From CAYSCZ01 sp051155775 (GTDB lineage: Bacteria; Bacteroidota; Bacteroidia; Cytophagales; Cyclobacteriaceae), in assembly GCA_051155775.1 (NCBI GenBank), contig DAXETV010000014.1, forward strand, positions 62,001 to 126,000: DNA of 64,000 nt, given 5' to 3'. The notes below the pieces were generated by a model. That model saw only the letters and a list, made by a program, of their open reading frames with translations. It searched no databases and was not told where the DNA came from. Numbering within the stretch: position 1 is the stretch's first letter; each line of letters opens with the position of its first letter. The translations under genes and the position numbers were made by a program. Below are positions 45,128 to 54,713 of the stretch, piece by piece.

Positions 45128-45158
45128 TTGACTTTAATGCTTTAAATATATTTCTTTG
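45128..45158 (+). promoter_or_regulatory. Candidate promoter for acpP-fabF-rnc
   Basis: A TTG at 45128-45130 and TTTCTTTG at 45151-45158 (one mismatch to TAnnTTTG) are 20 bp apart, within the usual 17-23 bp. The predicted leader before the acpP ATG is about 22 nt. Confidence 0.45.
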
Positions 45159-45186
45159 CACGTGTTTTTAATATAAATTTTTAGAA

Positions 45187-45429
45187 ATGTCTGATATAGC
45201 TTCAAAAGTAAAAAGTATAATTATTGATAAATTAGGAGTAGAAGAATCTGAAGTTACTCCTGAGGCAAGTTTCACAAATGATTTAGGTGCCGATTCACTG
45301 GACACGGTTGAACTAATTATGGAATTCGAAAAAGAATTCAATATTTCCATCCCTGACGATCAGGCTGAAAATATTTCAACTGTAGGACAAGCAATTTCCT
45401 ACTTAGACGAAAACGTAAAAAAAGACTAA
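45187..45429 (+). CDS. acpP: Acyl carrier protein
   Basis: This is an 80-aa acidic protein with the phosphopantetheine Ser37 in LGADSLDTVEL and the typical AcpP start SDIASKVKSIIIDKLGV. It carries growing acyl chains in fatty acid synthesis. fabF follows 35 bp downstream, then rnc, the usual acpP-fabF-rnc order. Confidence 0.98.
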   Translation: MSDIASKVKSIIIDKLGVEESEVTPEASFTNDLGADSLDTVELIMEFEKEFNISIPDDQAENISTVGQAISYLDENVKKD

Positions 45430-45464
45430 AGTCTTTTACATATTTTTCTGATTTATAAACTTTA

Positions 45465-46721
45465 ATGAATTTAAATAGGGTAGTTGTTACAGGTTTAGGC
45501 GCTCTTACCCCGATCGGAAACAATACAAATGATTACTGGTCAGGGCTTAAATCAGGGCAAAGTGGTTCTGACCTTATTACTAAATTCGATACCGAAAAAT
45601 TCAAAACCAGGTTTGCGTGTGAGATAAAGGGCTATGATCCGCTGGACTTCTTTGAGAAAAAAGAAGCCAGGAAAATGGATTTATTTACCCAATATGCAAT
45701 TGTTGTAGCAGATGAAGCATTAAAAGATTCCGGCCTTGACCTCGAGTCAGACGAAAAGGATGACTATGGTGTAATTTGGGGAACTGGAATTGGTGGGTTG
45801 TTTACTTTTCAGGAAGAAATGAAACGTTTCTCTGCTGCTGACGGTAACCCTAAAAGTATCAATCCCTTTTTTATTCCTAAAATGATTGGTGATATATCCG
45901 CAGGGCAGATATCGATTAAATATGGTTTGAGGGGCATGAACTATGCTACTGTCTCGGCCTGCGCATCATCAACAAATTCAATCTATGACGCTTTTACCTA
46001 CATTAGGCTAGGGAAAGCCAAAGTCATCGTTACCGGGGGATCAGAGGCCGCGGTCACAGAAGCTGGAATAGGTGGTTTTAATGCCATGAGAGCCCTTTCA
46101 GAAAGAAACGATCAGCCAAAGACAGCATCAAGGCCATACGATAAAACCAGGGACGGATTTGTGCTTGGCGAAGGTGCCGGCGCTTTAATCCTGGAAGATT
46201 ATGAACATGCTATCACCAGGGGGGCTAAGATATACGCGGAAGTTTTAGGAGGCGGTATGTCTGCAGATGCTTATCACCTGACTGCTCCTCATCCGGAAGG
46301 TGTTGGTATCATAAAAGTTATGAATAATGCCTTAAAGGATGCCAATATTTCCAATGACAAAATTGATTACATAAATACTCATGGAACATCCACCCCTTTG
46401 GGGGATGTTGGTGAGGTTAAAGCAATTCAACATGTGCTGGGCGACCATATCTACAATATAAATATCAGCTCATCAAAATCTATGACCGGACACCTTCTTG
46501 GTGCGGCTGGTGCCATAGAAAGCATTGCCAGTATCCTGGCTATAGAACACGGCGTTGTCCCTCCTACCATAAACCATTTTGAGGACGATGATCAAATAGA
46601 TCCTAGAATTAATCTTACTTTCCATAAGTCCCAAGAAAGAAATATCAAGATTGCCCTGAGTAATACTTTTGGTTTTGGAGGACATAACTTCTCAATAATT
46701 TTTGGCAAACCTGAACATTAG
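45465..46721 (+). CDS. fabF: 3-oxoacyl-ACP synthase II
   Basis: The 418-aa condensing enzyme elongates acyl-ACP with malonyl-ACP. The nucleophile is C166 in ATVSACASSTNS; the His pair is in NTHGTSTPLGD and KSMTGHLLGAAG. RVVVTGLGALTPIGNN begins the protein. The stop TAG shares its last base with the GTG of rnc. Confidence 0.97.
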   Translation: MNLNRVVVTGLGALTPIGNNTNDYWSGLKSGQSGSDLITKFDTEKFKTRFACEIKGYDPLDFFEKKEARKMDLFTQYAIVVADEALKDSGLDLESDEKDDYGVIWGTGIGGLFTFQEEMKRFSAADGNPKSINPFFIPKMIGDISAGQISIKYGLRGMNYATVSACASSTNSIYDAFTYIRLGKAKVIVTGGSEAAVTEAGIGGFNAMRALSERNDQPKTASRPYDKTRDGFVLGEGAGALILEDYEHAITRGAKIYAEVLGGGMSADAYHLTAPHPEGVGIIKVMNNALKDANISNDKIDYINTHGTSTPLGDVGEVKAIQHVLGDHIYNINISSSKSMTGHLLGAAGAIESIASILAIEHGVVPPTINHFEDDDQIDPRINLTFHKSQERNIKIALSNTFGFGGHNFSIIFGKPEH

Positions 46722-47461
46722 TGTTCTTGAAACTGCGCAATCTGTTTTTCTCTGCTGCATTAAATAAAAATGACAGATTGCTTTCCGGTTATTTCAAGTC
46801 AATCATAGGTAAAAGGCCAATCAACCTTGACCTATATAAACTTGCTATGCGTCATAGTAGTGTTGCACAAGAGAATGATAAAGGATTTAAAGAATCTAAT
46901 GAGCGGCTAGAGTATTTGGGGGATGCTGTGCTGGGTATGGTTGTAGCTGAGTATCTCTTTGCGAAGTTCCCATATCGAAATGAAGGGTTCTTAACCGAGA
47001 TCAGATCAAGGCTTGTCAATCGAGAAACACTAAATAATCTGTCAAAAAAAATTGGGCTCAAAAACCTGGTTGAGTATGATAAGTCACTAAAAAGTGGAAT
47101 ATCGCATAAGTCAATCTATGGGGATACTTTGGAGGCACTTATTGGAGCGATCTATATGGATAAAGGATTTAAATTTTGCCGGCAGTTCATCATAAAAAAA
47201 TTGATAAATAATCATTATGATCTGGATGAAATTGTCCACAAAACATTCAATTTCAAAAGCAAGATTATTGAATGGGCTCAAAAAGAAAATAAAAATATCC
47301 GTTTTGAAATTGATGAAATATCTGATCATAAAAATGTCAAAAAATTTAAGGCCCAGGTATATATCGATGACCAACCTTTCGGATCAGGTGCAGGTCTAAG
47401 TAAGAAAAAAGCAGAACAAAATGCATCTCAAAAATCCTGTGAGTCATTAAATATAGTTTAG
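46721..47461 (+). CDS. rnc: Ribonuclease III
   Basis: RNase III cuts double-stranded RNA in rRNA and mRNA processing. The 246-aa protein shows the signature ERLEYLGDAVLGMVVAEYL, a second acidic site in GDTLEALIGAIYMDKG and a C-terminal dsRNA-binding domain (~175-246; GSGAGLSKKKAEQNASQKS). The start is GTG at TAGTG, overlapping the fabF stop by one base. Confidence 0.96.
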   Translation: MFLKLRNLFFSAALNKNDRLLSGYFKSIIGKRPINLDLYKLAMRHSSVAQENDKGFKESNERLEYLGDAVLGMVVAEYLFAKFPYRNEGFLTEIRSRLVNRETLNNLSKKIGLKNLVEYDKSLKSGISHKSIYGDTLEALIGAIYMDKGFKFCRQFIIKKLINNHYDLDEIVHKTFNFKSKIIEWAQKENKNIRFEIDEISDHKNVKKFKAQVYIDDQPFGSGAGLSKKKAEQNASQKSCESLNIV

Positions 47462-47566
47462 CTAAAGCGCTTATCCATCAAAAATCGCAAACCTTCTACA
47501 ACATATTTGGTGTTTACTTGGACATGTTATTTACTTACCATTTAATTAATCTCAATCGCTATATTT

Positions 47567-49432
47567 ATGACTAAAGTAAGAATTGGAGGAGCTGCTTTAA
47601 ACCAAACACCAATTGATTGGTCCGATAATTTAACCAATATCTTATCAGCAATTACTGACGCGATCAACAAGAATGTTAAAATACTGTGCCTCCCTGAACT
47701 TTGTATCACAGGCTATGGTTGTGAAGATTTATTCTTATCTGACTGGATATTTGACAAAGCAATTAACCAATTACTTAGGATTTTGCCTACATGCACAAAT
47801 ATCAGCGTAGCCATTGGCCTACCAGTAAAATACCAGGGATTGAGATACAATTGCACAGCATATATCCGGGATAAACAAATAAAAGGTATCTACGCTAAAC
47901 AACAATTAGCAAATGACGGTGTACATTATGAGCCACGATGGTTTAGTCCATGGCCCACTGACAAAGTTGAATCAATAGAGATTCATGGACTGACAGTTCC
48001 AATAGGTGACATAACCGTACAGGACAATGATCTGAACATAGCATTTGAAATTTGCGAAGATGCATGGAGAAGGCCTGCATGCCGCATGGAAGACAGAAAC
48101 ATTGATTTGATTATTAATCCAAGTGCCAGCCATTTTGCATTTAACAAAAGTAAGCGCAGGGAGCAATTAGTTATTGAGGGATCAAAAACAATCAATTGTG
48201 CTTATCTATATGCAAATTTATTGGGTAATGAAGCCGGGCGAATGATTTATGATGGTGATATCATTATAGCTCAGAAAGGTATTCTAATTGCAAGAAATAA
48301 AAGACTTTCTTTTAGAGATTATAATTTCACTTATACCGATGTTGATTTTGCAGACCCTGATAATTCCATAATATCAATTAATGAAGAAATTGCCGGTAAT
48401 AATTATGAATTCAGCCTGGCTGTGTCTTTAGCGTTGTTTGATTATCTGAGAAAGGCAAAAAGTAAAGGTTTTGTACTCTCATTAAGTGGAGGTGCTGATT
48501 CTTCCTGTATTGCTACACTTGTTGCTGAGGTTGTGAGGAACGCATTAAAAGAAATGGATGCGGCTTCTTTCCTGAAAAAGCTAAATATCAAACTTAATCA
48601 TGCATATGATGGGCTCGCGGGTATTGAACTTCAAAGGTATCTGGTTAGTAAGATCCTATACACCGCTTATCAGGGAACGGTCAATTCCTCTACAGAAACC
48701 TATGAGTCTGCCAAAAACCTTGCAGAATGGCTGGGTGCTAATTTCCATCACTGGAAGATCGATGAAGAAATAAACGATTATAAGTCTACCATTGAGGAAG
48801 CTCTTGGTGAGTGCTTAACCTGGACAAAGCATGACATCACCTTACAGAATATTCAGGCAAGGGCAAGATCACCCATTATATGGATGCTGGCCAACATAAA
48901 AAATGCCCTGTTATTAGCAACTTCCAATAGAAGCGAAGGGGATGTAGGGTACACTACTATGGATGGGGACACAAGTGGCGGCCTATCTCCTATTGCCGGA
49001 ATTGATAAGCACTTTATACGCCAGTGGCTGGTTTTTGCCGAGCGGGAACTAGGTTATCAGGGGCTTAATATGGTAAATAAAATGGAACCTACTGCTGAAT
49101 TAAGACCGCTCTCAGAAAAGCAATCCGACGAAAAAGATCTAATGCCTTATGAGATCATGGCGAAAATTGAGAGATTTGTGATCAGGGATAAAAGATCTCC
49201 TAAGGAAGTATTTGATTTGATTAATAATGAAACTGAACTTTCATCAGAAGAGATAAAAATATATTTAAGCAAATTTTATTCGTTATGGTCAAGGAATCAG
49301 TGGAAACGTGAAAGACTGGCTCCCTCGTTTCATATAGACGAGTTTAATATTGATCCAAGGTCATGGTACCGGTATCCAATACTCTCCGGAGGATATGATA
49401 GCGAGATCAATGAAATCGTAAACTTGAAATAA
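47567..49432 (+). CDS. nadE: Glutamine-dependent NAD+ synthetase
   Basis: The 621-aa two-domain enzyme makes NAD from deamido-NAD, ATP and glutamine. The nitrilase-like domain (~1-290) has the Glu-Lys-Cys triad (CLPELCITGYG; YAKQQLANDG; FEICEDAW). The synthetase domain has the PP-loop LSLSGGADSSCIATL, then QARARSPIIWMLAN and NRSEGDVGYTTMDGD. The length suits the long form. A 105-bp gap without a clear promoter separates it from rnc. Confidence 0.96.
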   Translation: MTKVRIGGAALNQTPIDWSDNLTNILSAITDAINKNVKILCLPELCITGYGCEDLFLSDWIFDKAINQLLRILPTCTNISVAIGLPVKYQGLRYNCTAYIRDKQIKGIYAKQQLANDGVHYEPRWFSPWPTDKVESIEIHGLTVPIGDITVQDNDLNIAFEICEDAWRRPACRMEDRNIDLIINPSASHFAFNKSKRREQLVIEGSKTINCAYLYANLLGNEAGRMIYDGDIIIAQKGILIARNKRLSFRDYNFTYTDVDFADPDNSIISINEEIAGNNYEFSLAVSLALFDYLRKAKSKGFVLSLSGGADSSCIATLVAEVVRNALKEMDAASFLKKLNIKLNHAYDGLAGIELQRYLVSKILYTAYQGTVNSSTETYESAKNLAEWLGANFHHWKIDEEINDYKSTIEEALGECLTWTKHDITLQNIQARARSPIIWMLANIKNALLLATSNRSEGDVGYTTMDGDTSGGLSPIAGIDKHFIRQWLVFAERELGYQGLNMVNKMEPTAELRPLSEKQSDEKDLMPYEIMAKIERFVIRDKRSPKEVFDLINNETELSSEEIKIYLSKFYSLWSRNQWKRERLAPSFHIDEFNIDPRSWYRYPILSGGYDSEINEIVNLK

Positions 49433-49494
49433 GCCTGATAACATGATTAGCCCTAAAAATAATGGACTAATCGAAATAGATTGTATTATCTTAT

Positions 49495-50940
49495 ATGTTG
49501 AAGCAAAGACTATTTATTTTAATTATCTGGTTAGTAATACTACAATCAGGAATAGTCTGTAAAGCTGAGATTGCAAAAGATACTACTACAAAAGAAGATA
49601 ATAAAACAGTCTACATCCAGGATATATTCTTTATTGGCAATAAAAAGACAAAAAAACAGATCATCCAACGAGAGCTTCAATTCCAGGAAGGTGATTGGTT
49701 CCTAATGAGCGAACTAAAAAAAATTGCCCGACAAGATGAAGATAAGATATTCAATACCGGATTATTTAATAAAGCTGAAATCAGAATTCTCGAACATGAT
49801 CAGAATAAGGTCACTGTTTTAGTAAGTGTAACAGAAAGATGGTATTCCTTTCCTATCCCAATCTTCAAATTGGTTGATAGAAATTTCAACGATTGGTGGA
49901 CCAACAGAGATAAAGACTTTAGCAGGGTTAATTATGGCTTAAAGTTTCTTCATTTCAATTTTCGAGGCAGGAAAGAAGAACTAAAATTAGTGGCTCAGTT
50001 TGGGTTCACCAGAAATTTTGAAGTCCTCTACAACATACCCTACATCGACAATGCCCAAAAATTTGGTTTAGGGCTAAGTGCATCATTCTCCGAACGTAAA
50101 AACCTGGCATTTAGAACAGAAAACCATTTGGATACCTTCATAGATGAGCTGGACGATGGAAGGATATTAAGGCAAAGGTTTGGGTTAGGGATGACTCTTT
50201 CCCATCGAAATTCATTTTATAACCGTCATTATTTCTCTGTTAATTTCAGGAATTCGATTATTGATGATACCATACGTTCCCTTAATCCAAGATATTTCAA
50301 TGACAATGCTACACAACAATTATATTTAAGATTAGCTTATGAATTTGTAAGAGACGTAAGAGACAGCAGAAGTTATCCCCTAAGCGGCTATAGAATAATC
50401 CTAACCACCAGCAAATTAGGTTTGGGCATATTCAATGACATAGATGTCTGGCGACTTAGGCTCCGATACTCAAAATATTTCGACCTTGGTAAGGGATATT
50501 ATTTCGCCTCGAGTGTACGTGGATTGATGAGTAACCCTGCCAATCAACCTTATTTTAATTTCAGCAGTCTGGGTAGTGACCAAACCCTGGTAAGAGGCTA
50601 TGAAACTTCTTTGATTGAAGGCCCTAGATATGGGTTAATTAAATCTTCCTTTAGAAAAAAAATAATTGAAGGGGAACAAAGCATTAAAAAGGTTATGCCA
50701 TTTGAACAGTTTCAAACGGTACCTTATGGGCTCTATGCGAAGATATTTTTTGATGGAGGGTATGTGAATAACTACCCAAACTATGAAAATAACGACCGGT
50801 TAACTGACAGATTCCTATATGGCATTGGCGTGGGACTGGATTTTATATCCTTTTATGACTTTGTTATCCGAACAGAATATTCCTACAACGCCGAAGGGAA
50901 TTTTACGTTCTTCCTAAACTTTAAAAAAGATATTAATTAG
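49495..50940 (+). CDS. Omp85-superfamily outer-membrane protein (POTRA + barrel)
   Basis: The 481-aa protein starts with a signal peptide (~1-24). Residues ~38-115 form one POTRA-like domain (VYIQDIFFIGNKKTKKQIIQRELQFQEGD, split; FNTGLFNKAEIRI). The rest is a C-terminal beta-barrel with the typical LVRGYE turn (QTLVRGYETSLIEGP), as in the D15/TamA/BamA family. It is shorter than BamA (one POTRA only), so it may be a TamA-like or phospholipase-associated insertase. Its end overlaps the convergent YwqK gene by 8 bp. Confidence 0.85.
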   Translation: MLKQRLFILIIWLVILQSGIVCKAEIAKDTTTKEDNKTVYIQDIFFIGNKKTKKQIIQRELQFQEGDWFLMSELKKIARQDEDKIFNTGLFNKAEIRILEHDQNKVTVLVSVTERWYSFPIPIFKLVDRNFNDWWTNRDKDFSRVNYGLKFLHFNFRGRKEELKLVAQFGFTRNFEVLYNIPYIDNAQKFGLGLSASFSERKNLAFRTENHLDTFIDELDDGRILRQRFGLGMTLSHRNSFYNRHYFSVNFRNSIIDDTIRSLNPRYFNDNATQQLYLRLAYEFVRDVRDSRSYPLSGYRIILTTSKLGLGIFNDIDVWRLRLRYSKYFDLGKGYYFASSVRGLMSNPANQPYFNFSSLGSDQTLVRGYETSLIEGPRYGLIKSSFRKKIIEGEQSIKKVMPFEQFQTVPYGLYAKIFFDGGYVNNYPNYENNDRLTDRFLYGIGVGLDFISFYDFVIRTEYSYNAEGNFTFFLNFKKDIN

Positions 50941-51562
50941 ACCTGTAGTCCCAAACCTTTTTCTTTCCATTCTTTTTAAACTTATACCAAACGCCTGACC
51001 TTTCACCATTCTTAAAATTCCCTTGATAAGTTTTTTTTCCTTGATCATCATAAAAAGACCATAAGCCGTGCTCTTTACCTGCTTTGAAACTACCTTCCTG
51101 GATTAAATGTCCTTCTTCACCATAAAATCTCCATTTCCCTTCCGGCAATCCATTTTCATAATATCCAATACGTTTTATTTCGCCATTTTCATAATAGAAA
51201 TACCAGGGTCCCTGATATAGTCCTTCTTCGAAAGTTCCACGGCTTTTTATATTCCTATTTGCATAATATTGAATTGAAGAGTCACTCTGCATTCCATTTT
51301 TCCATACTTCCCTGGATATTAGGTTACCATCAAAATCATAATACTCCACAATGCCATGTATTTGCCCATTTTTATAATTTTCGATGGCATTTAAAGTTCC
51401 ATCAGGATAGTAAAATCTCCATTGACCTGATTTCACACTATCTTCCATCATACCTGAAGCCTTTAGATTTCCATTTGGATAATTCAATTCTTCCAGCTGC
51501 CCCCAACACAAAGCAGGAAGAAAAATAAATGCTGTCAGAAGGTTTTTCATAAATAGTAACAC
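50933..51562 (-). CDS. Exported YwqK/MORN-variant repeat protein
   Basis: The 209-aa protein has a signal peptide (~1-21; LTAFIFLPALCWG) and about seven copies of a ~23-residue MORN variant unit, such as GQWRFYYPDGTLNAIENYKNGQ and EGKWRFYGEEGHLIQEGSFKAGK. YwqK-type proteins are sometimes labelled antitoxins, but without a toxin gene next door that label carries no meaning here. A surface or periplasmic scaffolding role is more likely. Confidence 0.85.
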   Translation of the reverse strand: MLLFMKNLLTAFIFLPALCWGQLEELNYPNGNLKASGMMEDSVKSGQWRFYYPDGTLNAIENYKNGQIHGIVEYYDFDGNLISREVWKNGMQSDSSIQYYANRNIKSRGTFEEGLYQGPWYFYYENGEIKRIGYYENGLPEGKWRFYGEEGHLIQEGSFKAGKEHGLWSFYDDQGKKTYQGNFKNGERSGVWYKFKKNGKKKVWDYRSN

Positions 51563-51591
51563 CTACTTAATGAATGTATAATATAATCAAA

Positions 51592-51621
51592 TTGACATAA
51601 TGTTTGAATACGTATACTTTG
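51592..51621 (+). promoter_or_regulatory. Candidate promoter for the PorV-like gene
   Basis: A TTG (51592-51594) lies 18 bp before TATACTTTG (51613-51621), a TAnnTTTG variant with one extra base. The predicted transcript start would fall only a few bases before the ATG at 51628. Confidence 0.33.
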
Positions 51622-51627
51622 CATCAT

Positions 51628-52449
51628 ATGATCCAAAGGCTTATCGTATTACTGATATTAACAAATTTTTCCCTGCAAGCACAAGACGGAAGATTTGGAC
51701 TCGGTGCCAGGTCAGCAGGCATGGGTCAGGCTTCGGTAACCATCGAGGACACATGGTCCATTTTTAATAATCCAGGAGGCCTGCATTCGGTTGAAAAGCT
51801 TACCGGTCTGTTTAGTTATCAAAACAGGTATGGACAATCTGCCTTTGGTGTGGTGGGTGCGGCAGTTGTTTCTCCTCTTTCTTTTGGAACAGCAGGGGTA
51901 AGCGTTTTTCGTTTTGGTGATGATATCTTTAATCAGCAAAAAATCAGTCTGGCATTCAGCAATAAATTTGGATTGGTAGGTTTAGGTGCAAAAGTCAGCT
52001 ACCTGCAATATAATATTGAATCTTTAGGCAATAGAGGTTTAATGGTTATTGATTTTGGTGGTGTGGCGGAGATTACCAAACAATTATTCTTTGGTGCTCA
52101 TATCTTTAACCTTAATCAGGCTACTTTGTCTGAGGAGACCGATGAGAGCGTCCCCACTGTAATGAAAGCCGGACTATCATATCGCCCGACTGAAGCGCTC
52201 ATGTTCAACGTGGAAGTTGAGAAAGACCTTGACTTTGAAGCCCTTTTTAAGGCAGGTATTGAATACCAGATTATAGAAAACCTGTTTGCCAGAACAGGTA
52301 TAAATACTACAGGCAGAGAAGTGGACGCATTCATTTCTGCTTTCGGATTGGGATATATCTACAAGAAGTTTTGGGTGGATTACGCTTATTCTAACAACAA
52401 TAAAATTGGCGACATCCATGAATTGTCAATCGCTTATAATGTTAGATAA
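51628..52449 (+). CDS. PorV/PorQ-like outer-membrane beta-barrel protein
   Basis: The protein (273 aa from the ATG at 51628) has a short signal peptide ending in LQAQ. The mature start GRFGLGARSAGMGQASVTIEDTWSIFNNPGGL (split) is typical of PorV/UPF0164 (FadL-like) barrels in Bacteroidota. Some members are type IX secretion parts (PorV, PorQ), but no T9SS genes occur in the window, so this could be an unrelated barrel. A TTG at 51604 gives a longer form without support. The stop is followed immediately by the GTG of the HhH gene. Confidence 0.82.
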   Translation: MIQRLIVLLILTNFSLQAQDGRFGLGARSAGMGQASVTIEDTWSIFNNPGGLHSVEKLTGLFSYQNRYGQSAFGVVGAAVVSPLSFGTAGVSVFRFGDDIFNQQKISLAFSNKFGLVGLGAKVSYLQYNIESLGNRGLMVIDFGGVAEITKQLFFGAHIFNLNQATLSEETDESVPTVMKAGLSYRPTEALMFNVEVEKDLDFEALFKAGIEYQIIENLFARTGINTTGREVDAFISAFGLGYIYKKFWVDYAYSNNNKIGDIHELSIAYNVR

Positions 52450-54579
52450 GTGCATCTAAAAGTCATAATCCTACTTTTCCTTTTAACAGTCCTCGTAAAA
52501 ATAAGCAAGGCTCAGTTTGCTGACCAACCAGAAATAGACCTTGAGACCTTTATAGAAGAAAAATTCCAAATACTGGAGGAAGATATTAACTATGACGATC
52601 TCTATGAGTCACTATACTTATTTTATACCAATCCCATCAATCTTAATAATACCACCAGGGGTGAACTGATATCCCTATACATACTTAGTCCGGAGCAGGT
52701 AAATAATTTTTTTAATTACACAGAAAAAAACGGTAAGCTATTGAGCATCTATGAATTGCAGGCTATCCCGGATTTCGATCTGAACACTATTAATCGACTC
52801 TTGCCTTTTGTGGTTGTAAGGGAAGACAAAACAGATACCAGGCCACTTTTAAACCGCATATTAACAGAAAGGAACAATTATTTTATCCTTAGAAATATCC
52901 GGAACATAGAAAAAAAGCGAGGCTTTAAGCCGCGAACAGAAGAAGAGATTATTGAGAATACCGAGACGGGAGAAGTCGATACCATTACCAATACATCAAC
53001 ACCTTATGCGGGGGATGCAAACCGATTATACGGACGTTTTCGGGTAAGCAATACCAACGATTTCAGCCTTGGTTTTACTTTTGAAAAAGATGCGGGAGAG
53101 GCTTTCACCTGGGACCCCAACACAAATCGATATGGTTTAGACTATTACTCGTATCATTTCTTCCTGGAAAATAAAGGAATTATCAAAAAATTAGCCATCG
53201 GCGACTTCCAGGCACAGTTTGGCCAGGGACTACTTATGGGTGCAGGCTTTGCAACAGGTAAGGGATCAGCCACCATCACCTCAGTGATGCGTACCAATAC
53301 CGGCCTTAAACCTTACAGTTCAGTATTAGAGTCTGGTTTTTTTAGGGGAATAGGTACTACCATAAATTACGGCAATATTGATTATACCGTATTTTATTCA
53401 AGAATAAAGCAGGATGGCAACTTGCAAAGTGATACCACAATCTCCACTGACTTTGATGAATTTGTAAACTCAATTCAGGAGACCGGCTTCCACCGGACAG
53501 CATCTGAAATCAACAATAAAAACCAAATCACTGAACAGACTTATGGTGCCAACTTGCTCTACAGAAACGATGGTAATACATTACAACTGGGTGTGAACTT
53601 CATAGGAACCAATTACAGTACACCTTTACAAACCAGGCCAAGAAATTACAACCAGTTTGAATTTGAAGGAGATTATAACTACAATATCGGTATATATGGT
53701 AATTATTACTGGAGAAATTTCAACTTCTTTGGTGAAGCAGCCAGGTCTAAATCCGGAGGTATCGGAGCCATTGGAGGTTTTGCGGCAAGTTTGACGCATG
53801 TAATTGATTTGAGCTTTCTGTTAAGAAACTATGATCGTGATTTTCATTCATTTTATGGTAATGCATTTGGGGAAAGCTCCAGGATAATTAATGAAAGTGG
53901 CCTCTACTGGGGAATAAAGATTAAACCCAGTAAGAGATATTATCTTACAGCTTATTATGACAAGTTTAACTTCCCCTGGTTGAGGTTTAGAACGGAAGCA
54001 CCTTCACAGGGCTATGAATACCTTGCCAGATTTACCTACCGGCCAACAAGGAAAATTGAAACCTTTATACAATATCGTCAGGAAGCTAAAGAAAGAACAG
54101 AAACTTTCGAGGAAGGTGATAACCTTAACCGTCTTGTAACAGGGATCAAGAGAAATTATTGGGCTAATGTTAGTTATTCAGTAGGTAACTATCTGAACCT
54201 TAAATCCAGGGTACAATTCAGTAATTTTGATTTCAATAATGAATTCAGCAATGGATTTGCCATCTATCAGGATGTTAACTTTACCATCGACAATTTTAAA
54301 ATAAGTACAAGGGCCGCTTTATTTGATACGGACAATTTTGAAAATGCGCAGTATGTTTACGAACGTGATGTACTGTACGCTGTATCAAGACCTGCATACA
54401 GTGGAAGGGGCGTAAGAAATTATGTTATTATCCAATACCGACCTGTTCGTGACTTCACATTTTGGTTTAGGTACGCCCGCACAAGATTTAGCGACAGGGA
54501 TGTAATTGGAGATGGTAACGAGCGAATAGATGGAGATACAAGAAGCGAGGTAAGACTACAGATAAGGTATATTTTTTAA
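52450..54579 (+). CDS. Helix-hairpin-helix domain outer-membrane barrel protein
   Basis: The 709-aa protein has a signal peptide (~1-21). Residues ~60-125 are helix-hairpin-helix-like (NPINLNNTTRGELISLYILSPEQVNNFF, split, and YELQAIPDFDLNTINRLLPFV). A long aromatic-rich barrel from ~140 to the end closes with RSEVRLQIRYIF, a terminal Phe as in outer-membrane proteins. Such proteins are common in Bacteroidota and poorly understood. HhH usually binds DNA, so its place on an exported protein is curious. The GTG start abuts the PorV-like stop. Confidence 0.83.
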   Translation: MHLKVIILLFLLTVLVKISKAQFADQPEIDLETFIEEKFQILEEDINYDDLYESLYLFYTNPINLNNTTRGELISLYILSPEQVNNFFNYTEKNGKLLSIYELQAIPDFDLNTINRLLPFVVVREDKTDTRPLLNRILTERNNYFILRNIRNIEKKRGFKPRTEEEIIENTETGEVDTITNTSTPYAGDANRLYGRFRVSNTNDFSLGFTFEKDAGEAFTWDPNTNRYGLDYYSYHFFLENKGIIKKLAIGDFQAQFGQGLLMGAGFATGKGSATITSVMRTNTGLKPYSSVLESGFFRGIGTTINYGNIDYTVFYSRIKQDGNLQSDTTISTDFDEFVNSIQETGFHRTASEINNKNQITEQTYGANLLYRNDGNTLQLGVNFIGTNYSTPLQTRPRNYNQFEFEGDYNYNIGIYGNYYWRNFNFFGEAARSKSGGIGAIGGFAASLTHVIDLSFLLRNYDRDFHSFYGNAFGESSRIINESGLYWGIKIKPSKRYYLTAYYDKFNFPWLRFRTEAPSQGYEYLARFTYRPTRKIETFIQYRQEAKERTETFEEGDNLNRLVTGIKRNYWANVSYSVGNYLNLKSRVQFSNFDFNNEFSNGFAIYQDVNFTIDNFKISTRAALFDTDNFENAQYVYERDVLYAVSRPAYSGRGVRNYVIIQYRPVRDFTFWFRYARTRFSDRDVIGDGNERIDGDTRSEVRLQIRYIF

Positions 54580-54713
54580 GACAAAACATTAGATCAGTTT
54601 CTGGCAGCCAAAAACAAACTACAGCATCTAAAAAATGATTCTAAGAATAAGTGATTACCGGAATTACGAAAGATCTCAACTAATCAAAGTTTAGTAATAT
54701 AAGTTCATAATTG

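Noticed and set aside
50933..51562. Antitoxin of a toxin-antitoxin system (YwqK label)
   Set aside because: The protein has a signal peptide and MORN-type repeats, and no toxin gene is adjacent.
51604..51627. TTG start for the PorV-like gene
   Set aside because: It lies inside the promoter candidate and the extra residues do not improve the signal peptide.
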